The notes under the pieces: model-generated
What the model was told of the DNA's origin: nothing
Seen by the model: only the letters and a program-made list of their open reading frames with translations
Database searches by the model: none
Shown here: piece after piece, positions 46,139 to 54,958 of the stretch
Layout: each line of letters opens with the position of its first letter
Position numbering within the stretch: position 1 is the first letter of the stretch
Translations under genes and position numbers: made by a program
Source of the DNA: Arthrobacter sp. MA-N2
Lineage (GTDB): Bacteria > Actinomycetota > Actinomycetes > Actinomycetales > Micrococcaceae
Assembly: GCF_000517125.1 (NCBI RefSeq)
Contig: NZ_KI912155.1
Span: 2,592,034 to 2,656,033, forward strand
Length of the DNA stretch: 64,000 bases
Direction: 5' to 3'

Positions 46139-48229
46139 CTAAACGACGGTCAGGGTGACTTGCGAGCCCTCCGGCGCGTCACTCTCCACGGGGTTCTGGT
46201 CACGGACGGTGCCGAAGAAGCCACCCAGGATGTTGTTGATCTTGACGTCGAATCCGAGCGACTCCAGGGCCTTGCGGGCAGCGTCGGCCTGCTTGCCGAT
46301 GAAGTTGGGGACGTGGACGAGTTTCGGTCCCTTGGACAGGGTCAGCGTGACGGCCTCCCCGCGGGCCAAAGTGCCGTTGCCTGGAGTTTGGCTGACCACG
46401 GCCCCGGCAGGAACCTTCTTATCATTGACAGGATCCGGAGCGATCTGCGCCGTCAATCCGGCATCGCTGATCGCTTTGACGGCAGCTTGCTGGGTCATGC
46501 CGCGGACATCGGGCACGGGGAGTGGCTGGGGTCCCTTGGAAACCACGAACCCTACGGGGGTTCCGTGGCGCACCGGGGTGTCCTGTGCCGGGGACTGGGA
46601 GATGACCAGTCCCGAAGGCACGCTGTCGTCGTACTGCTCAGTGACCTTGCCGAGGGTCATCCCGGCAGTTCCGAGGGCGTTCCTGGCCTGGTCCAACGTC
46701 AGGCCTGTCATCCCGGCAAGGGGAAACAATTGTGGTCCCTTCGAGACGAAGAGCGACACAGGCTGGAATTTCCGGGCCACCTGGCCGGATGCGGGCTCGG
46801 TTCCCACCGCGAAGCCAGCCGTGACTTCGTCGTCGAAGACGTCTTTCGGATCCGATTGGAAGCCCGCTGTCCTCAGCAATTGCTGCGCTTCCGCGACCGT
46901 CTTGTTCTTGGTATCCGGAATGGTTCCGGGCGAGCCGGGCCCCATGCCGAAGAACCAGCCCGCTGCGGTAGCCAGGATCGCCAGGACAATCACTACGATC
47001 GTCCAGATGACGGCCCGGCGGCGCGGATTGCCTTCCCGCAACGAGCGCGACGGCGTAGCCGCTGCACGCGAACGGTCCTTCTCCTCTTGGCGCGCCATCC
47101 GCTTGATGTCGCGTTTGCTCGCCGGGGGTCCCGCCGAGGCCGTCCGGTCCTGCGGTAATCGTCCCTGGAGGGTGGTGGCGCCGGGGGAGTAGCCCGACGG
47201 CGGCAGCACCGTGGTTGGATTGCGCTGGCCGGAGATAACCTCGGTTGGGCGTCCGATCCTCTCCAAGGGCTGTGTCGGTTCTGCAGGGAAGGGGGCGACG
47301 ACTGCCGTTGCTCCGGCCTCATCGTTCCGCCCTTCCGAAGCTGCAGCAAGTGTCTTGGCTGCTGGCGGATTGATGTCCAGTTGGGCGTCGCTCAGGGTCG
47401 TCCGGATATGCCGTAGTTCAGATAAGAGCGCAGCGCCGTCAACGGGACGCCCGTCGGGGTCCTTCGCGGTGCACCATTGGACGAGTTCATCCACGTCCGC
47501 GGCAAGGCCGGGGACGGCGAGCGACGGCGGAGGGACGGCGGCGTTGACATGCTGGTAGGCAACTTGGATGGGTACCTCGCCCGCGTACGGTTGCTTGCCG
47601 GTAAGCATCTCGTAGAGCATGATGCCGGCAGAGTAGATGTCGCTGCGCGCATCGGCGGCCTTGCCCAGGACCAGTTCGGGAGCCAGGTAAGCGACCGTAC
47701 CGATCAGGGCGCCGGTGCTCGTTGTGGCCGTGACCGCCCGGGCCAAGCCGAAATCGCCCACCTTGATGCGGCCGTCTTCGGCGATCAGGACATTCTCCGG
47801 TTTCACGTCACGGTGGATCAGTCCCGCCGCGTGGGCGGCAGCAAGCCCTTCGATGACCGGATCGATCAATGCAAAGGCCAGCCGGGGCGGAAGCGCTGTC
47901 TTCTCGTTGAGGACGTCGCGCAGGGTGTGGCCTTTGATGTACTCCATGACGATGTACGCAATGTGGCCGTCCTGTCCTTGATCGAGTACCCCGACAACGT
48001 GGGGGTGGGACAAGCTGGCGGCGGCTCTGGCCTCACGCTGAAGCCGGTCCAGGAAATTTTGGTCGTTTGCCAGGTGCGGATGCAGCACTTTGAGCGCCAC
48101 GTCGCGGTCGAGCCGCTTGTCGGTAGCGAGGTAGACGATGGACATTCCGCCACCCGCAAGGCGCGATCGCACCAGGTAGCGCCCGTCCACTAGGGATCCA
48201 AGGAGATGGTCCGAAACTTGTTCCTGCAC
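46139..48229 (-). CDS. PASTA-domain serine/threonine protein kinase
   Basis: A 696-residue membrane kinase. The kinase domain (about residues 16-280) has the Gly-rich loop AGGGMSIVYLA, ALK, HRDVKPENV and GDFGLA. A Pro/Arg-rich juxtamembrane part and one TM segment (about 405-428) follow, then four extracellular PASTA repeats (SPGTIPDTKNKTV, GMTGLTLDQA, VPDVRGMTQQA, VPNFIGKQADA) that bind muropeptides or lipid II. Its gene neighbours match PknL of M. tuberculosis, although PASTA repeats make it PknB/StkP-like. The FHA protein at 31743 is a candidate substrate. Confidence 0.94.
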   Translation of the reverse strand: MQEQVSDHLLGSLVDGRYLVRSRLAGGGMSIVYLATDKRLDRDVALKVLHPHLANDQNFLDRLQREARAAASLSHPHVVGVLDQGQDGHIAYIVMEYIKGHTLRDVLNEKTALPPRLAFALIDPVIEGLAAAHAAGLIHRDVKPENVLIAEDGRIKVGDFGLARAVTATTSTGALIGTVAYLAPELVLGKAADARSDIYSAGIMLYEMLTGKQPYAGEVPIQVAYQHVNAAVPPPSLAVPGLAADVDELVQWCTAKDPDGRPVDGAALLSELRHIRTTLSDAQLDINPPAAKTLAAASEGRNDEAGATAVVAPFPAEPTQPLERIGRPTEVISGQRNPTTVLPPSGYSPGATTLQGRLPQDRTASAGPPASKRDIKRMARQEEKDRSRAAATPSRSLREGNPRRRAVIWTIVVIVLAILATAAGWFFGMGPGSPGTIPDTKNKTVAEAQQLLRTAGFQSDPKDVFDDEVTAGFAVGTEPASGQVARKFQPVSLFVSKGPQLFPLAGMTGLTLDQARNALGTAGMTLGKVTEQYDDSVPSGLVISQSPAQDTPVRHGTPVGFVVSKGPQPLPVPDVRGMTQQAAVKAISDAGLTAQIAPDPVNDKKVPAGAVVSQTPGNGTLARGEAVTLTLSKGPKLVHVPNFIGKQADAARKALESLGFDVKINNILGGFFGTVRDQNPVESDAPEGSQVTLTVV

Positions 48230-48262
48230 CCTACGATCCTAGTTGAGCAAAAACTGAGCAAA

Positions 48263-48301
48263 AACATGGGTCCGAATCGCCAAGCGATCCGGACCCATGT
48301 T
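48263..48301 (-). terminator. Terminator of the LysM transglycosylase gene
   Basis: AACATGGGTCCG (48263-48274) pairs with CGGACCCATGTT (48290-48301). Read on the minus strand the stem is followed by a T-run (TTTTT), so it terminates the gene ending at 48313. Confidence 0.9.
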
Positions 48302-48312
48302 ATTCGTGTGGC

Positions 48313-49689
48313 TCAGCTGAAGGTCTTCTTGTGTGCCAAGATCGCGGCGACGTAGGCCTTGGTGTCGTCGTACATCCCGTACTTGCTCACCGAGTACTGG
48401 CCCTGGTAGTACCCTGCGATAGCGGTGTTCAGGTCCTTGCTGGTGTTCACGAGTGCCCGGATGATGGCGACGCCGGCAGTCACATTGTCGTACGGGTCCA
48501 GGATGTTGAGCTTGCGTCCCACAAGTTCCGAGGCCCATTCGCCGGAGGATGGAACCACCTGCATGGTGCCGATGGCGTTGGCAGGCGAGACGGCACGCTG
48601 GTTGAAGCCCGATTCCTGGTAGGCGAATGCCAGGGCCAGGGAGGGGTCCACGCCCATACGACGCGCGGTGTCGGCAACGATTGCCTTCATCTGGGCGGCG
48701 GTCGGAACCGGGGAAGCATTGAGCAGGGCCTTATTGGCGTTGGCTGAACTGACGACGGCGGCCGGGTACGTGTAGCCCAGGAAAGTGCTCGGAACCAGAG
48801 GTGTGGTGACGGGAGCGGGGGCTGGTGCGGGGGCCGCAGGAGCGCCCGGGATGGCGAGCTTCTGCCCGGGATAAATGATGGTGCTCATGGACAGTTTGTT
48901 GGCGGAAAGCAGCGATGACAGGGAGACGCCAAGGCGGGCCGCAATGCCGCCCAAAGTGTCGCCGGACTTGATCGTATAAGCGCCGGTGCTGGCAAGGGCC
49001 GTCACCGCTGGCGCAGGCGCAGGGGCTGGCGCCGTAGGGGCCGGTGCTGCGGGTGTCGGGGCTTTCGATCCCGCCCCGACTTTGATCTTCTGGCCGGGGT
49101 AAATGATGGACCGGCCGTTAAGGCCGTTCCAGCTGAAAACGTCGGACAGCGCCACGCCATGGCGGGCCGCAATGCCGCCCAGGGTGTCGCCGGATTTGAC
49201 GGTGTATGTGGCATCCGACGACGATGCGGTACTGGGAGCCGGGGTTGGTGCCGGCGCCGGGGCAGCGGGCGTGGTCGCGGAACCGGTCAGCTTGATCTGC
49301 TGTCCCGGGTAGATGATGGTGTTGGCCGAGAGCTGGTTGAGCTGCAGCACTGTGTTGGTGTTCAGTCCATAGCGGGCTGCGATGCCGCTGATGGTATCGC
49401 CGCGGACGATGGTGTACGTGGCAGGTACGGAAGGGGCCATCGGCTGCATGGCAGCCGGGATGGTGGCGGCAACGGCTGAGGCCGGGATGACGTTCGCAGC
49501 AACGGCTGAAGCCTGGGCCTGCATGGCCGCTGCCAGCGTGGCGGGAATCCTCTGGGGCTGGACCGCTGGAAGCGCAGTTGCCGGTTGGGCAAGCGCCAAT
49601 GACGAGAGCATGACGGCGGGCAATGCCGCGGTTGTGGCCGCAATTATGGGCATGTTCGGTGTCTTCTTGGGCGAGCGGGGCGTCGTCAT
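48313..49689 (-). CDS. LysM-domain lytic transglycosylase
   Basis: A 458-residue exported peptidoglycan hydrolase. A signal peptide lies at about residues 1-40 (IIAATTAALPAVMLSSLALA). Three LysM repeats follow (TYTIVRGDTISGIAARYG, TYTVKSGDTLGGIAARHG, AYTIKSGDTLGGIAARLG), joined by Ala/Pro-rich linkers. The C-terminal SLT-type domain carries the catalytic Glu in FAYQESGFNQRAVSPANAIG. I took the ATG at 49689, with GAGGAT upstream; an earlier in-frame start would give an implausible N-terminus. Confidence 0.93.
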   Translation of the reverse strand: MTTPRSPKKTPNMPIIAATTAALPAVMLSSLALAQPATALPAVQPQRIPATLAAAMQAQASAVAANVIPASAVAATIPAAMQPMAPSVPATYTIVRGDTISGIAARYGLNTNTVLQLNQLSANTIIYPGQQIKLTGSATTPAAPAPAPTPAPSTASSSDATYTVKSGDTLGGIAARHGVALSDVFSWNGLNGRSIIYPGQKIKVGAGSKAPTPAAPAPTAPAPAPAPAVTALASTGAYTIKSGDTLGGIAARLGVSLSSLLSANKLSMSTIIYPGQKLAIPGAPAAPAPAPAPVTTPLVPSTFLGYTYPAAVVSSANANKALLNASPVPTAAQMKAIVADTARRMGVDPSLALAFAYQESGFNQRAVSPANAIGTMQVVPSSGEWASELVGRKLNILDPYDNVTAGVAIIRALVNTSKDLNTAIAGYYQGQYSVSKYGMYDDTKAYVAAILAHKKTFS

Positions 49690-49765
49690 GGAAGCAATCC
49701 TCATCTCAGCAGCGGATACGGGGAATGCCGCTGTTGCCAGTGTTACTAAAGTTAGTAGTGATGCA

Positions 49766-49793
49766 AATGTGATCAATGTGAATCTCTCACATT
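49766..49793. promoter_or_regulatory. CRP-like half-sites upstream of the transglycosylase gene
   Basis: AATGTGA (49775-49781) and TCACATT (49787-49793) are perfect reverse complements with a 5-bp spacer, and another AATGTGA starts at 49766. The arms equal CRP/GlxR half-sites, but the spacer is one base short of the usual six. The site is 77-105 bp upstream of the start at 49689. Nearby is ACTAA-AG-TTAGT. Confidence 0.4.
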
Positions 49794-49913
49794 TTTCGTT
49801 TCGGCACAAGAAATCCTTGAGCATTCGATCCTTGGGCAATTCATGGCCGCAAATCCGGCCGGTTCCGCCCAGCTGGCTAGGCGCAAAGTGCAAAGGCGTG
49901 GCAATCTTGATCC

Positions 49914-50267
49914 GTGAGTAATGTAGAAAGCCTCGTTTCCGATTGGCTGCCGCTGCCCGATGTCGCAGAGCTGCTGAACGTTTCAATCACCAAGGTCCAC
50001 GGTCTTCTGGATGAGCGTGCAGTGGTGGCTGTGAGAGTGGGCGAACGGAACATCCGGTCGATTCCCGCACTCTTTATCCAGGATGGTCATGTAGTGGACA
50101 GCCTGAAGGGCACGATTGCAGTACTTGGCGACGCCGGGTACACGGATGAGGAGCTCATTGCGTGGCTCTTCACTCCGGATGAATCACTGCGTGGCCGGCC
50201 TGTGGACGCGTTACGCGAAGGGCGCAAGACTGAAATCCGACGCAGAGCCCAATCGCTGGCCTGGTAA
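49914..50267 (+). CDS. Rv2175c-like DNA-binding protein
   Basis: A 117-residue protein. A helix-turn-helix (WLPLPDVAELLNVSITKVHGLLDE) lies at residues 8-32, followed by a compact C-terminal domain (LIAWLFTPDESLRGRPVDALREG). This is the layout of Rv2175c, a substrate of the kinase PknL that loses DNA binding on phosphorylation. The gene near the PASTA kinase supports a similar link here. The GTG start is 224 bp from the divergent transglycosylase gene. Confidence 0.9.
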   Translation: MSNVESLVSDWLPLPDVAELLNVSITKVHGLLDERAVVAVRVGERNIRSIPALFIQDGHVVDSLKGTIAVLGDAGYTDEELIAWLFTPDESLRGRPVDALREGRKTEIRRRAQSLAW

Positions 50268-50280
50268 GGACTCCTCCGTT

Positions 50281-50324
50281 AAATACAGTGGTGGCGGCAG
50301 GAAACTGCCGTCACCACTGTATTT
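50281..50324. terminator. Bidirectional terminator
   Basis: A 20-base stem (50281-50300 with 50305-50324) carrying one mismatch, capped by a GAAA tetraloop and flanked by AAAT/ATTT. It lies between the convergent Rv2175c-like and polyprenyl synthetase genes. Confidence 0.9.
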
Positions 50325-50369
50325 AATCCAGGATTCTATGTTGAGATTAATCTGAATTTAGCCAAGAGT

Positions 50370-51461
50370 TCACGCGGCCCTGCTGACAGCGGCTTCGGCC
50401 AACTGCCGTAGTGCCGTGAGCGGGAGGTCAGCCAAGGGGAGGCGTTCCAAGGCCTCGAAAGCCTGGTTGCTGAGTTCCTCGATCATTGACTCCGTGGCTT
50501 CCAGTGCTCCGCAATCCACGATGATCCGCCTGATCTCTGCAACCTCGGCTTCCCCGAGATCCTGCCTTCCCAGCATGGTGTCGATATAGCTGGAATCAGC
50601 GGCTCCGGCTTGGTTGATGGCGAAGCCGACCAGAACGGTCCGCTTGCCTTCGCGGAGGTCATCGCCCGCGGGCTTTCCCGTAGTCCCCGGGTCGCCGAAC
50701 ACGCCCAACACGTCGTCCCGCAGTTGGAATGCTTCACCAAGCGGCAGCGCAAAAGCGGAATATCCTTCTAAGAGCTCTTGGCTGGCGCCGGCCAAGGCGC
50801 CCCCCAGCGCCAGGGGATGTTCCGTTGAATATTTTGCCGATTTATAACGGATGATCGATTGCGCGCGGTGGACGGCGCCTGCGCGGTCCCGCACCGGACC
50901 TGCAACCTCCTCCAGGATGTCCAAGTATTGACCTGCCATCACTTCGGCGCGCATCACGTTGAAGATCCGCCGCGCAGGCGTCCCGGAAGCAGCCCTGGCC
51001 CCAATCTGGGTGAATGCCTCTTCGCTGAAAGACAAGCACAGATCCCCGGTCAATATGGCTGCCGCATGCCCGAACCGTTCGCTGTCCAGGGCCCAGCCTT
51101 CGCCTTCATGGAGTTGACTGAACCGCTTGTGCACGCTGGGCCCGCCGCGTCGTGTATCAGAGCGGTCGATGATGTCATCGTGAATCAGGGCGGCAGCTTG
51201 AAAGAGTTCCAAAGCGCAGCCAGCCGTGATGATATCGGGATGCCCGGACTCACCTCCGGCACCCCGCCATCCCCAATAGCACATCAGGGCACGGAGGCGT
51301 TTGCCACCTGTCACAAGGTTCCTGATGGAGCCCATGAGGGGAGCGACATCGGGGGATATGGTGGCCATGGTCTCCTGCTGCACACCCAGGAAGCCATGAA
51401 GTTTGGCGGCGACGTCGGCCACGAATCGGCTCTGCTCCGAACCGAGGCTCTCCGCGGTCAT
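50370..51461 (-). CDS. Polyprenyl diphosphate synthase
   Basis: A 363-residue trans-prenyltransferase. The first aspartate-rich motif is DDIIDRSDTRRG, the second DDVLGVFGD; KYSTEHPLALGGALAG and GKRTVLVGFA also fit. It probably makes geranylgeranyl or a longer diphosphate for menaquinone, carotenoid or undecaprenyl pathways; chain length cannot be fixed here. It matches Rv2173 in place. The start overlaps the lipoprotein gene stop by 4 bp. Confidence 0.93.
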   Translation of the reverse strand: MTAESLGSEQSRFVADVAAKLHGFLGVQQETMATISPDVAPLMGSIRNLVTGGKRLRALMCYWGWRGAGGESGHPDIITAGCALELFQAAALIHDDIIDRSDTRRGGPSVHKRFSQLHEGEGWALDSERFGHAAAILTGDLCLSFSEEAFTQIGARAASGTPARRIFNVMRAEVMAGQYLDILEEVAGPVRDRAGAVHRAQSIIRYKSAKYSTEHPLALGGALAGASQELLEGYSAFALPLGEAFQLRDDVLGVFGDPGTTGKPAGDDLREGKRTVLVGFAINQAGAADSSYIDTMLGRQDLGEAEVAEIRRIIVDCGALEATESMIEELSNQAFEALERLPLADLPLTALRQLAEAAVSRAA

Positions 51462-51991
51462 TTGACGGACCCGGCGGCCACGTTGGCGCCGATGGTGAAT
51501 GTGGATTTGCCCGCGGTTTCCACCACCGAGATGTTTACTGTTTCATTGTCCCCGCGGAGAAAGTCCTTTGACTTGATGCTCCCCACCGTATTACCGGGAA
51601 TTTCCTTGAACCCCTGTGCCGTGAGTGCAGTGGTGTAAAAGGCGACCACCGCGTCGGCAGGCGATGCAATGGTACCGACCAGGGCCACCGACGCCGGGGA
51701 GGTGTTCTTGTCGAAACTGCTGGACTCCACGCTCGCCTGGGGCATCAGCGGAATGAGTTGTTGTGGAAACCCGGGGACCAACGCCCCGACCGCCGCGGAC
51801 GCTCCCGGGCTCGCTGTGGAGGGAGCAGCGGGCATCGGACTTGCCGAGGCGCTTGCCGGCCCGGACGATGTTGGCGCAGCCCCTTGGGATGCCGTGCTTG
51901 CAGGGGACGAGCCGCAAGCCGAGATGGTCAACGCGACGCCCGCGGCCAACACGGCCAGGCTGACGGGTTGAGGCTTTCCAAAGAGCTTCAC
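51458..51991 (-). CDS. Hypothetical lipoprotein
   Basis: A 177-residue exported protein. The signal peptide ends in a lipobox (LTISAC, Cys26), then a Ser/Ala/Pro-rich linker to about residue 70 and a globular part of about 105 residues with FDKNTSPASVALVGTIASP and VVAFYTTALTAQGFKEIPG. No family recognised. It is the first gene of the unit with the polyprenyl synthase, with a GGAGGAAA site before the ATG. Confidence 0.85.
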   Translation of the reverse strand: MKLFGKPQPVSLAVLAAGVALTISACGSSPASTASQGAAPTSSGPASASASPMPAAPSTASPGASAAVGALVPGFPQQLIPLMPQASVESSSFDKNTSPASVALVGTIASPADAVVAFYTTALTAQGFKEIPGNTVGSIKSKDFLRGDNETVNISVVETAGKSTFTIGANVAAGSVK

Positions 51992-52087
51992 AGGGATTTC
52001 CTCCTGGGGACGACGCCGGATGCTGCCTTCAGTTTAGGACGCCGGACGCTGCCTCCAGTAACCAGCGTCCCGGCATAGGATTTGCTT

Positions 52088-53353
52088 GTGAGACCACATG
52101 GAGAGGACGGGCGGGGCCCCGGTCGAGTAATCGCCCCGGATGCCGCCGCACTGCGGGAGCTAAGGCGCACCAGCATTCTCCACGTGGACATGGATGCCTT
52201 CTTCGTCTCCGTGGAACTGCGCACCCGTCCAGAGCTCCGGGGAAAAGCCGTCATTGTGGGCTTCCCTGTGGATCGCTCTGTTGTCCTGTCTGCCTCCTAC
52301 GAAGCACGCGCCCTGGGTGTAAAGTCCGCCATGCCCATGGCCAACGCCATGCGGCTGTGCCCCCACGCGGTGATTATCGAACCCCGCCACAGCCTCTACT
52401 ACGAGGTCTCCGGGCAGTTGATGGGAATCTTTGAATCAATAACGGACCTCGTGGAACCCCTGAGCGTCGACGAAGCCTTCCTGGATGTCGGCGGGGCGAT
52501 CAGGAGGCTGGGGCCGCCTCTCGAGATCGGCCAATTGATCCGGCGACGCGTCGCTTCCGAGCTCGGAATCACGGCTTCCGTGGGTATCGCCGCGAACAAG
52601 TTCGTTGCCAAAATCGCTTCCACGCGCTGCAAGCCCGACGGGATGCTGCTTATTGAGGCTGGGCAGACCGTAGCTTATTTGCACAGCCTGCCGGTGAATG
52701 CCTTGTGGGGAGTCGGGGCCAAGACGGCTGATGTCCTTGCCAGATTGGGGATCCGCACCGTGGCCGACGTCGCGGCCACGCCGCTTTCCTCTTTGAAAAA
52801 GGTCCTCGGCGCCTCGGGGGAGCACGTCCACCGGCTGTCCATGGGTTTTGATCCCCGTCCGGTCACTCCCGTCCGACTCGAGAAGAGCGTCAGTTCAGAG
52901 GAAACCTTCGCAGTCGATACTCCGGATGACGCCCTCCTCCACCGCGAGTTGCTCCGGCTTTCGCACCGCACCGCTTCACGGCTACGGAATGCCGGAATGC
53001 TGGCCCGCACCATTGCGCTGAAGCTGCGGTATGCGGACTTTTCGACCATAAGCCGCAGCAAGACGATGCATACACCTGTGGATAGCGCCCAGCTGATCTA
53101 TCAGGTGGCAAGCCAGTTGCTGGCGTCCTTGGGCGAGCGTCCGATGGACGTGCGGCTTGTGGGTGTCCGCGCCGAGCAGCTTGAGCCAGCTGAACAGGCT
53201 TCACTGCAGTTAAGCCTGGATCGCCGGGATGATAACTGGCGAGCGGCTGAGCAGGCGCTCGACCGTGTCACCGAGCGGTTCGGCAGCAAGACGGTCCTTC
53301 CGGCGAGGCTCTTGGAGCCGCATGCAGGGCCGGATGAACCGGACTCTCCCTAG
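52088..53353 (+). CDS. dinB: DNA polymerase IV
   Basis: A 421-residue Y-family polymerase. The metal ligands are in HVDMDAFFVSVEL and LSVDEAFLDV, and the GVGAKTADVLARLGI helix-hairpin-helix and little-finger domain are complete. The beta-clamp motif is probably in QLSLDR near the C-terminus. The GTG at 52088 has AGGA upstream; a TTG two codons earlier is possible. It is divergent from the lipoprotein gene. Confidence 0.94.
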   Translation: MRPHGEDGRGPGRVIAPDAAALRELRRTSILHVDMDAFFVSVELRTRPELRGKAVIVGFPVDRSVVLSASYEARALGVKSAMPMANAMRLCPHAVIIEPRHSLYYEVSGQLMGIFESITDLVEPLSVDEAFLDVGGAIRRLGPPLEIGQLIRRRVASELGITASVGIAANKFVAKIASTRCKPDGMLLIEAGQTVAYLHSLPVNALWGVGAKTADVLARLGIRTVADVAATPLSSLKKVLGASGEHVHRLSMGFDPRPVTPVRLEKSVSSEETFAVDTPDDALLHRELLRLSHRTASRLRNAGMLARTIALKLRYADFSTISRSKTMHTPVDSAQLIYQVASQLLASLGERPMDVRLVGVRAEQLEPAEQASLQLSLDRRDDNWRAAEQALDRVTERFGSKTVLPARLLEPHAGPDEPDSP

Positions 53354-53589
53354 GTGCCCAAGAGCACCCCCGGATGCCGGTCGAGTGTCTTTCAGAACAG
53401 CGGCCAACAAACTATCCTAGAGATACACAGATTTAGACCGTCTGGATAAATTGCTCCGTTGTGTCAGTTCCGTGAGACCGTGTTCACAAGACCCGGTCTT
53501 CGGGAACCCTTTTTTGGGTTCGTCCGTTCAAGGGTACAGAGGCAAGGGCAGCGGCATATCCAGTCGCTGGCCGACTAAAGGAGGTCGCG

Positions 53590-53952
53590 ATGCCCCTCTC
53601 GGAGCACGAACAGAAGCTCCTCGAACAACTCGAGAAGCAACTGCATGAGGACGATCCGAAGTTTGCCAATTCAATGGGCTCTGACCCCATTCGTTCGTGG
53701 TCGACCAGGCACATCGTTATTGGCGTTCTAGGCACTATCGCCGGGATCCTCTTGTTATTGGTGGGTGTGTCCTTGCAGAACATCTTCCTTGGAGTGCTGG
53801 GCTTCATTGTCATGGGCGCCGGCGTGTACTTTGCGACCCTGAGAAGGGCTATCGGAGGCAAGTCGAAGAGTGCCAAGCCGGGCAAGGCAAGGAACTCGTT
53901 CATGAGCAACCTTGAGGAGCGCTGGGACGAGCGCCGGCGGGGCGAGGAGTAG
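53590..53952 (+). CDS. DUF3040 membrane protein
   Basis: A 120-residue protein. The family hallmark MPLSEHEQKLLEQLEKQLHEDDP opens it, followed by two TM segments (about 42-62, 65-85) and a basic tail. DUF3040 proteins are restricted to actinobacteria and commonly lie just upstream of mraZ (Rv2169c), suggesting a cell-envelope role, but the function is unknown. An AAGGAGG site precedes the ATG. The 236 bp before it show no gene. Confidence 0.92.
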   Translation: MPLSEHEQKLLEQLEKQLHEDDPKFANSMGSDPIRSWSTRHIVIGVLGTIAGILLLLVGVSLQNIFLGVLGFIVMGAGVYFATLRRAIGGKSKSAKPGKARNSFMSNLEERWDERRRGEE

Positions 53953-54029
53953 CTGAGAGCCTCCATTATCGGGATGGTCTTCCGCTGGAAGTAAATCCTC
54001 CACATTGCACCACCAGGCGTCGGCCTGAT

Positions 54030-54062
54030 TGCGAAAAGACCCGGACTTCGGGTCTTTTCGCA
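54030..54062 (+). terminator. Terminator after the DUF3040 gene
   Basis: TGCGAAAAGACCCG (54030-54043) pairs with CGGGTCTTTTCGCA (54049-54062) around GACTT. The T-run lies within the stem (TCTTTT), with TTTAAG after it. Confidence 0.88.
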
Positions 54063-54150
54063 TTTAAGCGGGGCGCGCAGCTTCTCAGGAGGATGTAGGC
54101 GCAACTCTGGCGCCGCCGTCGTGCGCTTCCTTGAAAACCATCGCAAATCC

Positions 54151-54294
54151 ACTCCACTTTCAACCACGCCCGAAAATTCCGCATGTGTTCGGGCTCCTGC
54201 CTTCGAAAGTGGGGCAGAAACACGCCTGATTGCGTTGACTGTGGGAGCTTGTGGAGTAAAGTGGAGCAAGTAAGAGGGTAGTGGCGGCGTGGGG
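54151..54294 (+). promoter_or_regulatory. mraZ/dcw promoter with MraZ-box-like repeats
   Basis: TTGACT at 54235-54240 and TAAAGT at 54257-54262 are a plausible -35/-10 pair with a 16-bp spacer. GTGGAG at 54251 and 54261 has the 10-bp period of MraZ boxes, and GTGGCG (54281) and GTGGGG (54289) follow. More AAAGTGGRG motifs lie at 54205 and, inverted, at 54151-54161. MraZ is expected to bind such repeats and repress this operon. Otherwise 53953-54331 holds only the upstream terminator. Confidence 0.6.
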
Positions 54295-54331
54295 TAGGTA
54301 CGGGCACCTTTGACAGATGGGCGGTGGGCCA

Positions 54332-54763
54332 ATGTTTCTTGGCACGCATTCGCCGCGTCTGGACGAAAAGGGCCGGATCATCCTTCCCGCCAAGTTCCGC
54401 GAGGAACTTGCTGACGGCTTGGTACTCACAAGAGGCCAGGAGCGATGCATCTACGTCTTCAGCCAGCGGGAATTCGAACGTATTCACGAATCGATGCGGG
54501 AGGCCCCCATCTCCTCCAAACAGTCACGTGACTACATGCGGGTTTTCCTGTCCGGAGCCTCTGACGAGGTACCTGACAAGCAGGGGCGAGTGACGATTCC
54601 GCCGACGCTCCGGAGCTACGCAGGTCTCGACCGGGAATTGGCGGTAATCGGCGCCGGCACCCGAGCTGAGATTTGGGATGCCCAGGCTTGGGATGAGTAC
54701 CTGGCTGAGAAGGAAGCCGCCTTCTCGGAGACCGACGACGACACCCTTCCCGGATTCATGTAG
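54332..54763 (+). CDS. mraZ: Transcriptional regulator MraZ
   Basis: A 143-residue protein with two SpoVT/AbrB-like halves: [24 protein letters not shown] and a second copy ([20 protein letters not shown]). It forms ring-shaped oligomers and controls the division/cell-wall cluster it heads. The ATG at 54332 is preferred to one 15 bp upstream because the family begins MFLG. A 195-bp gap precedes rsmH. Confidence 0.95.
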   Translation: MFLGTHSPRLDEKGRIILPAKFREELADGLVLTRGQERCIYVFSQREFERIHESMREAPISSKQSRDYMRVFLSGASDEVPDKQGRVTIPPTLRSYAGLDRELAVIGAGTRAEIWDAQAWDEYLAEKEAAFSETDDDTLPGFM

Positions 54764-54958
54764 AAGCCGGGCAAGAAAGCACCGAAGCTTCTTGGACGGG
54801 ATCTCCAGCCGCCCATCACATTGTTTTCCTGACTTCCCTTCCCCGGAGCCAGGCAGACCCTGGGATAGGCGCGGATGGGGATCCGGCCCAAGTAGCGACC
54901 ACTCAAAGCAACACGCAACTGACGGATGTACCGAACGATTCAGCACTGAGGAGGCCGC

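Noticed and set aside
49690..49913. c-di-AMP (ydaO-type) riboswitch upstream of the LysM gene
   Set aside because: Such riboswitches precede many actinobacterial wall hydrolase genes, but the conserved ydaO elements are not found in this 224-bp leader.
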